A stretch of DNA of 64,000 nt from Fimbriimonadaceae bacterium (GCA_019638795.1 JAHBTB010000005.1:124001-188000); one strand, 5' to 3'; counted from the stretch's first letter, positions 1-8,286 are shown. Made by a program: numbers and translations. Notes: generated from the sequence alone by a model not told the origin.

Positions 1-66
1 CTTCGCTCCGGCCCAGCCGAGCTCCTACCCGGCGAAAAGCAGACCGTCTCCATTGGCTTGGACTAG
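1..66 (+). CDS. C-terminal tail of an unidentified protein (partial)
   Basis: Frame 1 is open from the first base to a TAG at 64-66 and encodes about 21 residues ending LLPGEKQTVSIGLD. The pattern LLPGE followed by alternating hydrophobic residues resembles the closing strand of a fibronectin-III or immunoglobulin-like domain, as found at the end of many glycosidases and other exported enzymes, but this is only a weak resemblance. The body of the gene lies outside the window, so no function can be given. Confidence 0.4.
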   Translation, partial: LRSGPAELLPGEKQTVSIGLD

Positions 67-86
67 CACGGCCCGCCTTGGGCCTG

Positions 87-356
87 ATGCAACCCGGGGC
101 TGCCGTTGTCGTCAAGAGTGGTGTGAAGAACCGCGGGTCGTTCCCCTGGATGTCGCTCCTGCCCGTGCTGGCCGGCCTCGCCTACGGTGCGTCGCCGGTC
201 GACCTCATCCCCGACGTCGTCCCCGTGCTCGGGTGGGTCGACGACGCGTTCGTCGTGCCCGTCTCGCTCGCCCTGACCGCGTGGGCGCTGTGGCGTCGCT
301 ACCGTCGGTCGCCGAGGCGACAGCCGGTCCCCGTGGAGTCGCGCACCGTCCGCTGA
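87..356 (+). CDS. DUF1232 (YkvA-like) small membrane protein
   Basis: A protein of about 89 residues containing the DUF1232 signature SPVDLIPDVVPVLGWVDD near residues 34-51, followed by a hydrophobic segment (VVPVSLALTAWALW) and a basic tail. The family consists of small membrane-associated proteins of unknown role. The start is uncertain. TTG at 78, ATG at 87, GTG at 123 and ATG at 150 share the frame, and none has a convincing ribosome-binding site; the GTG at 123 would give a start typical of the family. It lies between the end of an unknown gene and a DNA methyltransferase, with no evident link to either. Confidence 0.7.
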   Translation: MQPGAAVVVKSGVKNRGSFPWMSLLPVLAGLAYGASPVDLIPDVVPVLGWVDDAFVVPVSLALTAWALWRRYRRSPRRQPVPVESRTVR

Positions 357-390
357 TCGGGCAGACGCGCCAAAAGGCGGCAGGCTCAAG

Positions 391-396
391 TAGAAT
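391..396 (+). promoter_or_regulatory. Probable -10 element (TAGAAT) of the DNA methyltransferase gene
   Basis: TAGAAT matches the hexamer seen upstream of many genes in this window. It lies 67 nt before the methyltransferase ATG, so this transcript would have a real leader, unlike most genes here. No clear -35 element is visible. Confidence 0.4.
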
Positions 397-463
397 CACA
401 AGAGTTTTCCCCAGTGCACAACTGGTGAAGGCGAGGCCAGGACGGCCGAGACAATCAGGGACG

Positions 464-1591
464 ATGCGCTACCTCAGCTTCTTCAGCGGAGCTCTGGGGC
501 TTGACCTTGGCCTGGAACGTGCAGGCTGGGAATGCCTTGGGGCCAACGAACTCGACCGCCACTGCCTGGCGACCGCTCGGGCAAACCGCCCGCGTCTGCC
601 CTTGGTCGAAGGCGACGTCCGCCACCTTGACCCCGGGGCCTTGCGCCGTCGGCTAGGCTTTCGCCGGGTCGACGCGGTTGTCGGTGGGCCCCCGTGCCAA
701 GCGTTCTCGACCGCCGGGCGCCGCCAGGGGTTGAACGACGCGCGGGGCAACGTCTTCCTGCACTTCGTCGACTTGGCCACCGCATTGGAGCCCCGGACGA
801 TCGTCATCGAGAATGTCAGGGGACTCCTCAGCGCCCCGCTCACCCACGTCCCCCACGCCCAACGTGACGGCCTGGCGGCCCAGGACGAGCACCGTGCCGG
901 CGGGGCGTTGCGGCTTGTCCTTGACAAACTCTCGGCGGCGGGATACCACGTCAGCTTTGACCTCTACGACGTCTCGCGGTTTGGCGTGCCCCAGGTCAGG
1001 GAGCGTGTGGTCTTGGTCGCCGACCGTGAGCACCGTGTGCCCCACCTGGTGCCGACCCACGGCGGCCCGCGCCAGCCGGCGCCGGTCAGTCTCCGTGACG
1101 CCCTCGCCGGTCTGGACTCGCCAGGCCCATGGGCCCCGTTGCGCGCGAAGCAACGTATTTTCCTGCCGTTCCTCGGGCCCGGGCAGAACTGGCGCGACTT
1201 ACCTTCCGAAGACTGGCCCGAAGCCATGGGCGGCGCGCTGACAGCCACAGGAGGTCGCGTCGGTTTCTACCGCCGCCTCGCCTGGGACGAGCCGTCACCG
1301 ACCCTGACGACCTGCCCGACGATGCCCGCGACCCTGCTCGGCCACCCCACCGCCCTGAGGCCGCTGAGCGTCCGCGAGTACGCCCGTGTCCAGACCTTTC
1401 CCGACGACTGGGTGTTCTCCGGGCCACTGGCTGAACAGTACAGGCAGATCGGGAACGCGGTGCCGGTCGATTTCGGCCGCGTCATCGGCGAGCATGTCCT
1501 TCGGCCGACCGTCCGGCGGGCCGAGGCACGGACGAGCCGGTATATGGGCACGTGCGACCAGACGTGGGCGGGCATGGCCCCGGGGGCTTGA
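464..1591 (+). CDS. DNA cytosine-5 methyltransferase (solitary)
   Basis: A 375-residue C5-cytosine methyltransferase that transfers a methyl group from S-adenosylmethionine to cytosine in DNA. The motifs occur in order: motif I LSFFSGALGLDLGLERAGW at the N-terminus, motif IV GGPPCQAFSTAG with the catalytic Cys, motif VI VIENVRG, motif VIII QVRERV, motif IX RPLSVREYARVQTFPDDW and motif X YRQIGNAVPV. The target-recognition region (about residues 215-280) is short, so the recognition sequence cannot be predicted. The frame is open far upstream, but the ATG at 464 places motif I at the expected N-terminal position and follows a weak AGGG at 457-460. No restriction endonuclease gene is adjacent, so it looks solitary. 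A Vsr-type mismatch endonuclease, the usual companion of 5-methylcytosine, is encoded at about 30.6 kb. Confidence 0.93.
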   Translation: MRYLSFFSGALGLDLGLERAGWECLGANELDRHCLATARANRPRLPLVEGDVRHLDPGALRRRLGFRRVDAVVGGPPCQAFSTAGRRQGLNDARGNVFLHFVDLATALEPRTIVIENVRGLLSAPLTHVPHAQRDGLAAQDEHRAGGALRLVLDKLSAAGYHVSFDLYDVSRFGVPQVRERVVLVADREHRVPHLVPTHGGPRQPAPVSLRDALAGLDSPGPWAPLRAKQRIFLPFLGPGQNWRDLPSEDWPEAMGGALTATGGRVGFYRRLAWDEPSPTLTTCPTMPATLLGHPTALRPLSVREYARVQTFPDDWVFSGPLAEQYRQIGNAVPVDFGRVIGEHVLRPTVRRAEARTSRYMGTCDQTWAGMAPGA

Positions 1592-1735
1592 ACGCACCGG
1601 AGATCTGTCCAGAACAGGAGATGACGGCGGTCATCATCCGGCAGATTCCAGACGCCTCAAAGGGGCTTTGTCCCTTGAACTGAGGTCGCAGGTCTGGATG
1701 CGGCCCCTTCCGTCAGAGGCCGGGTCCGCTAATCC

Positions 1736-3532
1736 TCACTCGGCGACCTTCAGGACGCTCAGGAACGCCTCCTGAGGCACCTCGATCGAACCGATGTTCT
1801 TCATCCGCTTCTTCCCCTTCTTCTGCTTTTCCAGCAGCTTCCGCTTGCGCGAGACGTCGCCGCCGTAGCACTTGGCGATGACGTTCTTCCGGAACGGCTT
1901 GATCGAGTCGGCCGAGATGACCTTGGCCCCGATGGCGGCCTGGATGCGGACTTCGAACTGCTGGCGGGGGACGACCTTGCGGAGTTGTTCCACGATCGCC
2001 TTGCCGCGCACGTAGGCGAACTGCCGGTTGACGATGAAGGAGAGGGCGTCGACGATGTCGCCGTTGAGCATGATGTCGACCTTGACGAGGTCGCTCGCCT
2101 CGTAGCCGCTCAGTTCGTAGTCAAACGAGGCGTAGCCTTTGGTCGATGACTTGAGCTTGTCGAAGAAGTCGAGGAGGATCTCACCGAGCGGCAACTTGTA
2201 GTAGAGGATCGCGCGCTTGGGCGAGGGGTATTCGGTGCGGACATACGTGCCGCGGCGGTCCTGGCACAAAGTCATGACCGTGCCCACGTACTCGTTCGGC
2301 ACCATGACGGTGGCGTCGACGGTCGGCTCCTCGATGGAGTCCAGTTCGTGGGGCTGGGGCATCTCGCTGGGGTTGCTGATGTGCTCGGTGACGCCGTTCG
2401 TCCGGTGGACCAGGTAATCGACGGACGGGGCGGTGAGGATAAGGTCGAGGTCGAACTCACGCTCCAGCCGCTCGCGCGCGATGTCCATGTGGAGCAGACC
2501 AAGGAACCCGCAACGGAAACCAAAGCCGAGGGCGGCCGAAGTCTCCGGTTCAAAATCAAGCGAGGCGTCGTTGATCTGGAGCTTTTCGATCGCGTCGCGC
2601 AAGTCCTGGTAGTCGTCGGCGTCGGTCGGATAGAGGCCGCAATAGACCATGGGCTTGGCTTTGCGGTAACCCGGCAGCGGCTCGACGGCAGGGCGGTCGG
2701 CAAGGGTGATCGTGTCGCCGACGGAGGCGTCGCCGATGTTCTTGATCGCCCCGGTGACAAACCCTACCTCGCCGCACTCCAGGGTCTGGCCCCGCTCCAG
2801 GGAGGGGCGGAAGACCCCGACTTCATCGACCTGGAACACCTTGCCGGTGCTCATCATCTTGATCTTGTCGCCCGGCCTGACCTGTCCGTCACGGACACGG
2901 CAGTAGGCGACGGCACCCTGGTAGCTGTCGAAATGCGAGTCGAAGATCAGGGCGCGCAACGGGCTCGCGGGCTCCCCCGAAGGAGGCGGCACACGCTGGA
3001 CGATCGCCTCAAGGATGTCCTCGATACCGAGCCCGGTCTTGGCGCTGCAGGGAATGGCGTCGGTGGCGTCTAGGGCGAGGGCGTTCTCGATCTCCTCTTG
3101 GGCCATCGTCAGGTCGGCGTGGGGGAGGTCCATCTTGTTGACCACCGGGATGATCACCAAGTTCTGGTTCATCGCCATGCTGGCGTTGGCGATGGTCTGG
3201 GCTTCCACACCTTGGGTGGCGTCGACAAGGAGGAGGGCTCCCTCACAAGCATAAAGTGCCCGGCTGACTTCGTAGGTGAAGTCCACGTGCCCCGGAGTGT
3301 CGATCAGGTTGAACTGGTAGGTCTGTCCGTCCCGGGCTTTGTAGCTGAGCCGGACGGCCGTCATCTTGATCGTGATGCCGCGCTCGCGTTCCAGCTCCAT
3401 GGTGTCGAGGCTCTGCTCCTGGGCGGTGCCCCGGACAGCCCCGGTCGCCTCGAGGATGCGGTCCGCAAGGGTGCTCTTCCCGTGGTCGATGTGGGCGATG
3501 ATGCAAAAGTTGCGGATGTGGGACTGGTCCAT
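1736..3532 (-). CDS. lepA: Elongation factor 4 (LepA) GTPase
   Basis: A 598-residue LepA/EF4, a ribosome-associated translational GTPase implicated in ribosome back-translocation or biogenesis. The start was set at [20 protein letters not shown], which matches the family N-terminus; the frame stays open upstream but that part is unlike LepA. Visible motifs are the P-loop [17 protein letters not shown] (G3) and NKMDLPHAD (G4). The LepA-specific C-terminal domain includes [24 protein letters not shown] near the end. Length is essentially that of E. coli LepA (599). It is divergent from cdd, with 71 bp between the two start codons. Confidence 0.98.
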   Translation of the reverse strand: MDQSHIRNFCIIAHIDHGKSTLADRILEATGAVRGTAQEQSLDTMELERERGITIKMTAVRLSYKARDGQTYQFNLIDTPGHVDFTYEVSRALYACEGALLLVDATQGVEAQTIANASMAMNQNLVIIPVVNKMDLPHADLTMAQEEIENALALDATDAIPCSAKTGLGIEDILEAIVQRVPPPSGEPASPLRALIFDSHFDSYQGAVAYCRVRDGQVRPGDKIKMMSTGKVFQVDEVGVFRPSLERGQTLECGEVGFVTGAIKNIGDASVGDTITLADRPAVEPLPGYRKAKPMVYCGLYPTDADDYQDLRDAIEKLQINDASLDFEPETSAALGFGFRCGFLGLLHMDIARERLEREFDLDLILTAPSVDYLVHRTNGVTEHISNPSEMPQPHELDSIEEPTVDATVMVPNEYVGTVMTLCQDRRGTYVRTEYPSPKRAILYYKLPLGEILLDFFDKLKSSTKGYASFDYELSGYEASDLVKVDIMLNGDIVDALSFIVNRQFAYVRGKAIVEQLRKVVPRQQFEVRIQAAIGAKVISADSIKPFRKNVIAKCYGGDVSRKRKLLEKQKKGKKRMKNIGSIEVPQEAFLSVLKVAE

Positions 3533-3555
3533 AGACGGGCCGGAAACGCGACCGG

Positions 3556-3561
3556 ATTGTA
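3556..3561 (-). promoter_or_regulatory. Probable -10 element (TACAAT) of lepA
   Basis: On the minus strand TACAAT lies 23 nt upstream of the lepA ATG. It is the same hexamer found in front of tyrS and the TPR gene. Confidence 0.45.
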
Positions 3562-3590
3562 CCGGTGCCCGGGGGCAAGGGGCCGGGAAG

Positions 3591-3596
3591 TAGACT
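3591..3596 (+). promoter_or_regulatory. Probable -10 element (TAGACT) of cdd; leaderless start
   Basis: TAGACT ends 7 nt before the cdd ATG at 3604. With a normal -10 to +1 spacing, transcription would begin at or next to the start codon, and there is no Shine-Dalgarno sequence in the gap. Confidence 0.5.
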
Positions 3597-3603
3597 CGGG
3601 CGC

Positions 3604-3996
3604 ATGGGCCAGGAGGAGGTGAGAGCACTTGTCGAGGCGGCCAAGGCCGCCAGCCAAGCCGCCTATGCGCCGTACAGCAGGTTCCGGGTCGGGGCGGCGG
3701 CCCTCGACGAGCACGGACGCGTCCACGTCGGGTGCAACGTCGAGAACGCCTCGTACGGGCTCAGTGTCTGCGCCGAGCGCAACGCCGTCTTTGCCATGGT
3801 CGCCGCGGGAGGGCGGCGTCTCGTCGCCATGGCGGTCTACACCCCGACCCAAGAGGTCACGACGCCCTGCGGGGCGTGCCGGCAGGTGATGATGGAGTTC
3901 GGTAAAGGCGCGAGGGTGGTCTGTGCGTGCGACTCGACCGACGTCATGGACCTGGACACCAAAGACCTACTTCCCTTCGCATTTGTGCTGGACTAG
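3604..3996 (+). CDS. cdd: Cytidine deaminase
   Basis: A 130-residue homotetrameric-type cytidine deaminase that hydrolytically deaminates cytidine and deoxycytidine to uridine forms in pyrimidine salvage. The substrate-binding segment [10 protein letters not shown] is followed by the zinc site: CAERNA supplies the first Cys and the catalytic Glu, and PCGACRQ supplies two more Cys. Length fits the short bacterial class. The ATG at 3604 was chosen because it sits just after a -10-like TAGACT and begins at [13 protein letters not shown]; an upstream in-frame ATG at 3565 would add 13 unconserved residues. Confidence 0.96.
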   Translation: MGQEEVRALVEAAKAASQAAYAPYSRFRVGAAALDEHGRVHVGCNVENASYGLSVCAERNAVFAMVAAGGRRLVAMAVYTPTQEVTTPCGACRQVMMEFGKGARVVCACDSTDVMDLDTKDLLPFAFVLD

Positions 3997-4028
3997 TTGC
4001 AAGCGCAATGGCAAATGTTGTTTTGTTT

Positions 4029-4045
4029 TTTCGCTCTCAGCGAAA
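4029..4045 (+). terminator. Possible intrinsic terminator after cdd
   Basis: A perfect 7-bp stem (TTTCGCT / AGCGAAA) with a 3-nt CTC loop sits in an unusually T-rich stretch 32 nt after the cdd stop. T-runs flank it on both sides, so it could work in either direction. The stem is weak in GC. Confidence 0.45.
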
Positions 4046-4139
4046 TTTCATTCAGATGTCAAATTGAGCCTGATGTTGCTTCTGTACCATAGGTTGGGCC
4101 GCCGGAACCACTTTCCGTGGCCGCATTGGAGCCATGCAT

Positions 4140-5024
4140 ATGAAATCCCGAGGGTTCACCCTGATCGAGTTGCTCGTGGTCATCGCCATCATCGCGATCC
4201 TCGCAGCTATTCTTTTCCCCGTCTTCGCCCAGGCTAAGGAAGCGGCCAAGCGCACCTCCGACCTTTCTAACCTGAAGCAGTTGAACACGGCCACCCAGAT
4301 CTATTTGGGCGACTACGACGACGTCTTCCCCATGCTCCGCAACAGCCGAGCGAATTGGAACTGCGGCGGTTCGGCCGCCGACGTCGACTGCGAACAGGTC
4401 AACAGCGGCCACATCATGCTGAAGCCGTATGTGAAGAACAAGCAGATCTGGAAGTCTCCGAACGACTCCATGGCCCGCTGCGACTCCAGCGTCACGGGCT
4501 ACGGCAACGAGCGGGCGACTGGAGGCGTGGTCAGCTACGTCTTCACCTACAACGGCCCGTCCAACGGTTCGCGACCCCAGGCCTACGGCATCGCGGGCTG
4601 GGACAGCACCCCGGCAGGCGGCGGTTTCAACGCCAGCTGGTCAGGATCGAAGAACTCGTCCGCCATCGGCGACGTCTCCCAGACCATCTGGATGGTGCCG
4701 GACTACATCAGCTGGACCTACTGGAACGGCCTGATGCAGCACCGCAACGACCAGCGCGAATACGCGTTCGAGCCGTCGCAGTTGGCCAACGGCCAGCCGA
4801 CGTGGCCGAAGGTCGTCCTCATCCCCGGTGTGTGGTGCGACGCTCTCGACGGCATGTCAATGGGTGCCTACAGCGGAACGACGAACTGGTCGTTCGCCGA
4901 CGGCCACGCCAAGGCGATGAAGCGGAGCGCGATCATGGACCCCATGTGGGCGACTGACCCCGACAACGCCAAGGCCCTGTTCAAGCGGAACCTGATCCAC
5001 ACGGACGCCGCCTACAAGAGCTGA
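4140..5024 (+). CDS. DUF1559-type pseudopilin (type II secretion / type IV pilin-like)
   Basis: A 294-residue protein with a class-III prepilin signal. A short basic leader MKSRG precedes [18 protein letters not shown], with the peptidase site after Gly5 and Glu5 of the mature chain. The body is aromatic and Asn/Gly-rich, and the C-terminus carries the DUF1559-type [11 protein letters not shown] motif. The ATG at 4140 is preferred over the ATG at 4134 because GGAG at 4128-4131 then has an 8-nt spacing. Its stop overlaps the start of the next gene by one base. The family is hugely expanded in Planctomycetes and Armatimonadota; the specific role of this member is unknown. Confidence 0.9.
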   Translation: MKSRGFTLIELLVVIAIIAILAAILFPVFAQAKEAAKRTSDLSNLKQLNTATQIYLGDYDDVFPMLRNSRANWNCGGSAADVDCEQVNSGHIMLKPYVKNKQIWKSPNDSMARCDSSVTGYGNERATGGVVSYVFTYNGPSNGSRPQAYGIAGWDSTPAGGGFNASWSGSKNSSAIGDVSQTIWMVPDYISWTYWNGLMQHRNDQREYAFEPSQLANGQPTWPKVVLIPGVWCDALDGMSMGAYSGTTNWSFADGHAKAMKRSAIMDPMWATDPDNAKALFKRNLIHTDAAYKS

Positions 5025-5281
5025 TGACTGAGCAGACCAAGAAAGTGTTGGCGATCGTCGCGGCAGTCGTCGCGGTGGGTCTGGCCGCCTTTGGCGCGTA
5101 CAACTTTGCGACCAGCGGAGAACGCATGGAAGTCGACCATGTCGTCAAACTCCCGCCCGGAACCAAGTCCATGCGCGACCAAGAGGTCGAGAACATGAAG
5201 GGTGGCGGAGCCGCCCCGACCGAAAACACTGGCAAGGGCAAAATCGACGTGGCGGGCGGTGACGCGCTCGCCGGAAACTAG
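5024..5281 (+). CDS. Small single-span membrane protein coupled to the pseudopilin
   Basis: An 85-residue protein with a short polar N-terminus (MTEQTKK), one transmembrane helix (about residues 8-26, LAIVAAVVAVGLAAFGAY) and a polar Gly/Pro-containing tail predicted to be outside. Its ATG overlaps the pseudopilin TGA (ATGA arrangement), indicating translational coupling. I do not recognise a family. Position suggests a partner or accessory of the pseudopilin, but that is inference from context alone. Confidence 0.75.
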   Translation: MTEQTKKVLAIVAAVVAVGLAAFGAYNFATSGERMEVDHVVKLPPGTKSMRDQEVENMKGGGAAPTENTGKGKIDVAGGDALAGN

Positions 5282-5300
5282 GCATAACTGGCCCAATAGC

Positions 5301-5330
5301 GGACGCCGGCCTCTGACGAGGCCGGCGTCC
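5301..5330. terminator. Strong hairpin between convergent genes
   Basis: A perfect 13-bp GC-rich stem (5301-5313 with 5318-5330) and a TGAC loop separates the small membrane protein gene from the convergent serine hydrolase. There is no long T-tract, so it is terminator-like rather than a textbook intrinsic terminator; its symmetry lets it serve both strands. Confidence 0.7.
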
Positions 5331-5334
5331 GTCG

Positions 5335-6816
5335 TCATTTCAGTGGGATGACGGCCGGGTTGGTCGGACCGAAGGCCACGTTATGCTGGAGTGTCGCCTT
5401 CAACGTCCCGCCGGTGAAGTCGAGCGTCCAGGTGTCCACAAACGGCGTGGTGTCGTAGCAGACCTTCACTTGCATCACCTGCGGGGCCGTCCAGCCGCCC
5501 GAGACCGAGATGTGCTTGGCCCCGTCACCCATGTTCGGGTGGGTCCGCCCCAGAATCTCTCCGCCGTCCGTCCAGGTGCCACTGTGGGGGTTCCAGGCCA
5601 GCTTCGCGCCCGTCATCTCGACCGACAGCCAGGGCCCGCGCCCGCCCGACATGAGAGTGATCCCGCTCAAGCCCCAGTCGTTCTTGGCGAATCGGAACTC
5701 CTTGCCAAAGGGAAGGCCGTCGGCGGGGCGGGCCGACGCGATGACGGGTGGGAGCACCAGCGACTTCATCTTCTCCGCCAAACGGGCGTCACCCTCTGCG
5801 TCGTCAGGGAGTGGTGCGGGTCGCAATTCTGGCAAGAGCTTGTCCCACAAGACATTCAGAACGCCTTGGTAGTCGTTCGACCCGCTGGTGATGGCGACGA
5901 CGCAGTCTTGCTCGGGCATCACGACCATGAACTGACAAAACGCCCCGTCGCCCCGGTATGCGCCGTGGCGGCAGCGCCAAAACTGGAACCCGTATCCTTG
6001 GCTCCAGTCGCTGTCCGGGTCACTCCCGTTGCTGGCCTGCTTACTGGTCGCCAGGTCGACCCAGGCGGCCGGCACCAGGCGTTTGCCACCGTACTCGCCC
6101 CTCCGGAGCAACATCTGCCCCATCTTGGCGACGTCCTCGGTGCGGAGGTTGAGCCCGAAGCCGCCCCAGTCCACCTTCTCGTCGCTCTGGTCCCATTGCG
6201 GCTTGGCGATACCCAATGGCTCGAAGAGCCGGGGCATGAGGTAGTCGGCCAGGGTCTGGCCGCTCGTCTTCTGGGCGACGTAGGAGAGCATGTAGGTCGC
6301 CGGCGTGTTGTAGTGCCACAGCGTGCCCGGCTTGTGGCCGACTTTCGTGCCCAAAAACGCGACGCTTGGGCGCCCGCCCCCGAAGGGGAACCGGTCGATG
6401 TCCGCCTCACTTTGTCCCGTGGACATGCACAGCATGTCGCGCAGGCGCATTTCGTTGATTTGGTTGGCCGGGTCGGTGCTCTTGGCCTCGGGGAAGTATT
6501 GGACAAGACGGTCGTTGATGCTCAACTTCCCCTCGGTCTGGAGCATGCCGACCGCCGTTGACGTGAAGCTCTTGCTCAAGGAGAACAGCATGTGCGGCTT
6601 GTCGGCCGCGTACGGCTTCCACCATCCCTCGGCCACAACATGGCCGTGGCGGACCACCATCAGGCTATGGAGGTGGTCGATCTTGGCCTCAAATGTGTCG
6701 ACCAGGTCGACGAGGGCGCGGGACGAGACGCCTTGTGCCTCGGGTTTGCTTCGGGGGAGGGGTTGGGCGGAGGCGATCACGGGCAAGACAGCTATTGCGG
6801 CGGCGGCGACCTTCAT
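5335..6816 (-). CDS. Exported beta-lactamase-family serine hydrolase
   Basis: A 493-residue class C beta-lactamase/esterase-like protein (Pfam Beta-lactamase fold). A signal peptide (MKVAAAAIAVLPVIASA) is followed by the serine-hydrolase domain. The SxxK motif appears as SLSK in HMLFSLSKSFTS (about residues 80-91), and HYNTPATYML supplies a YxN-like motif near residue 170. A C-terminal domain of about 140 residues (after residue 350) is all-beta in appearance. Substrate is unknown; such proteins act as esterases, D-aminopeptidases or lactamases. It follows the dehydrogenase gene on the same strand, with a hairpin between them. Confidence 0.88.
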   Translation of the reverse strand: MKVAAAAIAVLPVIASAQPLPRSKPEAQGVSSRALVDLVDTFEAKIDHLHSLMVVRHGHVVAEGWWKPYAADKPHMLFSLSKSFTSTAVGMLQTEGKLSINDRLVQYFPEAKSTDPANQINEMRLRDMLCMSTGQSEADIDRFPFGGGRPSVAFLGTKVGHKPGTLWHYNTPATYMLSYVAQKTSGQTLADYLMPRLFEPLGIAKPQWDQSDEKVDWGGFGLNLRTEDVAKMGQMLLRRGEYGGKRLVPAAWVDLATSKQASNGSDPDSDWSQGYGFQFWRCRHGAYRGDGAFCQFMVVMPEQDCVVAITSGSNDYQGVLNVLWDKLLPELRPAPLPDDAEGDARLAEKMKSLVLPPVIASARPADGLPFGKEFRFAKNDWGLSGITLMSGGRGPWLSVEMTGAKLAWNPHSGTWTDGGEILGRTHPNMGDGAKHISVSGGWTAPQVMQVKVCYDTTPFVDTWTLDFTGGTLKATLQHNVAFGPTNPAVIPLK

Positions 6817-6838
6817 CAGGTCATATGTACCTGGACAA

Positions 6839-6877
6839 CCGTCTTCCCCACCGCCCTGTCGGCGATGGGGAAGACGG
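6839..6877 (-). terminator. Hairpin after the dehydrogenase gene
   Basis: A perfect 12-bp stem (6839-6850 with 6866-6877) encloses a 15-nt loop that can itself form a GCC/GGC pairing. It lies between the minus-strand dehydrogenase and the downstream serine hydrolase gene, so it probably ends transcription of the former. No T-tract is present. Confidence 0.6.
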
Positions 6878-6887
6878 CGGCATAGCG

Positions 6888-8057
6888 TCAGTCGTGGACG
6901 GTCTGCTGGGTTTTGACCCCGATCCCGCGTCGGCGGAGTTGGTCGATGAAGGCATGGCCCCCCATCGCCTTCTCGTACGGGACCGCACCCTTGGCGACGT
7001 TTCCGGCGACGACTTCTTGGGCGATGATCGAGGTCGAGAAGCCCGTCAGCCGCTCCATGCTGGTGAAACCCGTCGCCTCGTCCTGCCGGTCGAAGATGTC
7101 GACCTGGACTGAGGTTGCTTTACCGCCTTTCGTGCCGTGTCCGACTCCCCGGACGGCGCACATGTCCTTGTCCACAAACTGGGCGAGCTTGGGCCCGAAC
7201 ACCGCGTTGAAGACGTCTTTCGGACAAACCGACGTGCCCTTGACATCGACCTGTCCCTCGTTCCAAAAGCCGAAGTCCTTGAAGATTTTCATGAGGTGGG
7301 CGTGGCCCGGGAACCGGATCGTCTTGTACTCATAGTTCTTCACTTGGCCTTGGAGGGTGTACGGCGCGGTGGACGTGCCACCGCTCGTGACGAACGCCTC
7401 CATCTCGCCAAGAGGCTCGACGTGCAGGCTCTCCACCTCGGTCAGGGTGGGGATCATCGTGATCTGGCCGTCGCGGAGGGCGACCGCCTCGTAGTCGTAC
7501 TCGGTGACCAAACCTTCGACGTTGAAGGTCAGCTTATAGTTGAACGGGGGTTTGGGGTTCTGGGGGAGGACACCGCAGTACAGCTTTACCGAGTCGCAAT
7601 GGTCCATCGACTCGATGAGATAGAGGCCGATGTTGTTGACCAAACCCGGCGCCAGGCCGGTGTCGGGGACAAGGGTGACCCCCGCTTCCTTCGCCCTTTC
7701 GTCCATGGCGAGGGTTTTCTGGGTGATATCGGTGTTGCCACCTAGGTCCACCATGTCGGTCATGGACTCGATCGCCACCTCGGCGATCTGCGGGTGCATC
7801 CAGTAGGGGACGCAACTGAGGACGATGTCGGCCCGGTCCAGAAAAGCCCGGAGCGAGGCGCGGTCAAGCGCGTCGACCTTGACCGGCTCGCAGACCTGGC
7901 GCCCGACCAGCTTGTTGACGCGGTCGGCGGCCCGTGTGGCGCTCTCGATGTCGGCGTCACCCATCAGCACGGCCGCCGGATCGGCGAACTGGGCGAGGTC
8001 ATATGCGGCAGCAGTTCCCTGCATGCCCGAGCCGAGGATCGCGAAAGTGTTTTGCAT
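6888..8057 (-). CDS. Saccharopine dehydrogenase-family (lysine 6-dehydrogenase-like) oxidoreductase
   Basis: A 389-residue NAD(P)-dependent enzyme of the saccharopine dehydrogenase superfamily. The Rossmann fold begins at once with AILGSGMQGTAAAYDL, and DIVLSCVPYWMHPQIAEVAI and VDLGGNTDITQK follow as in lysine 6-dehydrogenase and carboxynorspermidine-type enzymes. The C-terminal half holds the catalytic/dimer domain (VTLVPDTGLAPGLVNNIG and onward). A role in lysine or polyamine metabolism is plausible but the substrate is not determined by sequence alone. The ATG at 8057 is preceded by AGGAG about 12 nt upstream, and a GC-rich hairpin lies just before that. Confidence 0.85.
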   Translation of the reverse strand: MQNTFAILGSGMQGTAAAYDLAQFADPAAVLMGDADIESATRAADRVNKLVGRQVCEPVKVDALDRASLRAFLDRADIVLSCVPYWMHPQIAEVAIESMTDMVDLGGNTDITQKTLAMDERAKEAGVTLVPDTGLAPGLVNNIGLYLIESMDHCDSVKLYCGVLPQNPKPPFNYKLTFNVEGLVTEYDYEAVALRDGQITMIPTLTEVESLHVEPLGEMEAFVTSGGTSTAPYTLQGQVKNYEYKTIRFPGHAHLMKIFKDFGFWNEGQVDVKGTSVCPKDVFNAVFGPKLAQFVDKDMCAVRGVGHGTKGGKATSVQVDIFDRQDEATGFTSMERLTGFSTSIIAQEVVAGNVAKGAVPYEKAMGGHAFIDQLRRRGIGVKTQQTVHD

Positions 8058-8077
8058 ACCTGGGGGGGTCTCCTAGC

Positions 8078-8121
8078 GACTGTCGGGGGTGGGCGTCATT
8101 GCCCGCCGCCTCCCCCCAGTC
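8078..8121 (-). promoter_or_regulatory. Structured element upstream of the dehydrogenase gene
   Basis: Nested complementary blocks form a three-part stem: 8078-8082 with 8117-8121 (5 bp), 8085-8089 with 8112-8116 (5 bp) and 8091-8094 with 8101-8104 (4 bp, 6-nt loop). On the minus strand it ends about 20 nt before the dehydrogenase start and abuts the AGGAG site. It may be a structured 5' leader; it does not match a riboswitch I recognise. Confidence 0.35.
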
Positions 8122-8226
8122 GGCTGAGCCAGATTACCGGCCTCTAGCATTGTCGGGCCACTGTCAGCCGGACTAAAGAACCGGGACCTGACCTCAATTG
8201 TCCGGCCATCCAATGATGACCAGAGG

Positions 8227-8232
8227 TATCCT
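8227..8232 (+). promoter_or_regulatory. Probable -10 element (GGTATCCT context) of rplA
   Basis: TATCCT preceded by GG, the same octamer found before both tRNAs and the TfoX-N gene. Transcription would start near 8240, just before the L1-type hairpin. Confidence 0.5.
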
Positions 8233-8242
8233 GCGCCCTTGA

Positions 8243-8275
8243 GTGGGAGGCAGGTGACATCCTGCCGCAGACCAC
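8243..8275 (+). promoter_or_regulatory. Probable ribosomal protein L1 autoregulatory leader
   Basis: The sequence folds as GTGG (8243-8246) pairing with CCAC (8272-8275), an asymmetric internal loop (GA against GCAGA), then a perfect 6-bp stem GGCAGG/CCTGCC (8249-8254 with 8261-8266). Two short helices around an asymmetric purine-rich loop is the architecture of the L1-binding site in 23S rRNA and in L1 operon mRNA leaders, where L1 represses its own translation. It ends 11 nt before the rplA start codon. Identification is by structure and position, not by a covariance search. Confidence 0.6.
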
Positions 8276-8286
8276 CGAGGTGACAC

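Noticed and set aside
53-463. 137-residue N-terminal extension of the methyltransferase frame
   Set aside because: It overlaps the DUF1232 gene in another frame, is Arg-rich low complexity, and motif I of the methyltransferase begins right after the ATG at 464.
464-1591. Restriction-modification system around the methyltransferase
   Set aside because: Neighbouring genes are DUF1232 and lepA; no endonuclease-like gene flanks it in the window.
1592-1735. Small hairpins between the methyltransferase and lepA ends (for example 1620-1635)
   Set aside because: The 6-bp stem has no T-tract and sits 29 nt after the stop; it is too weak to call a terminator.
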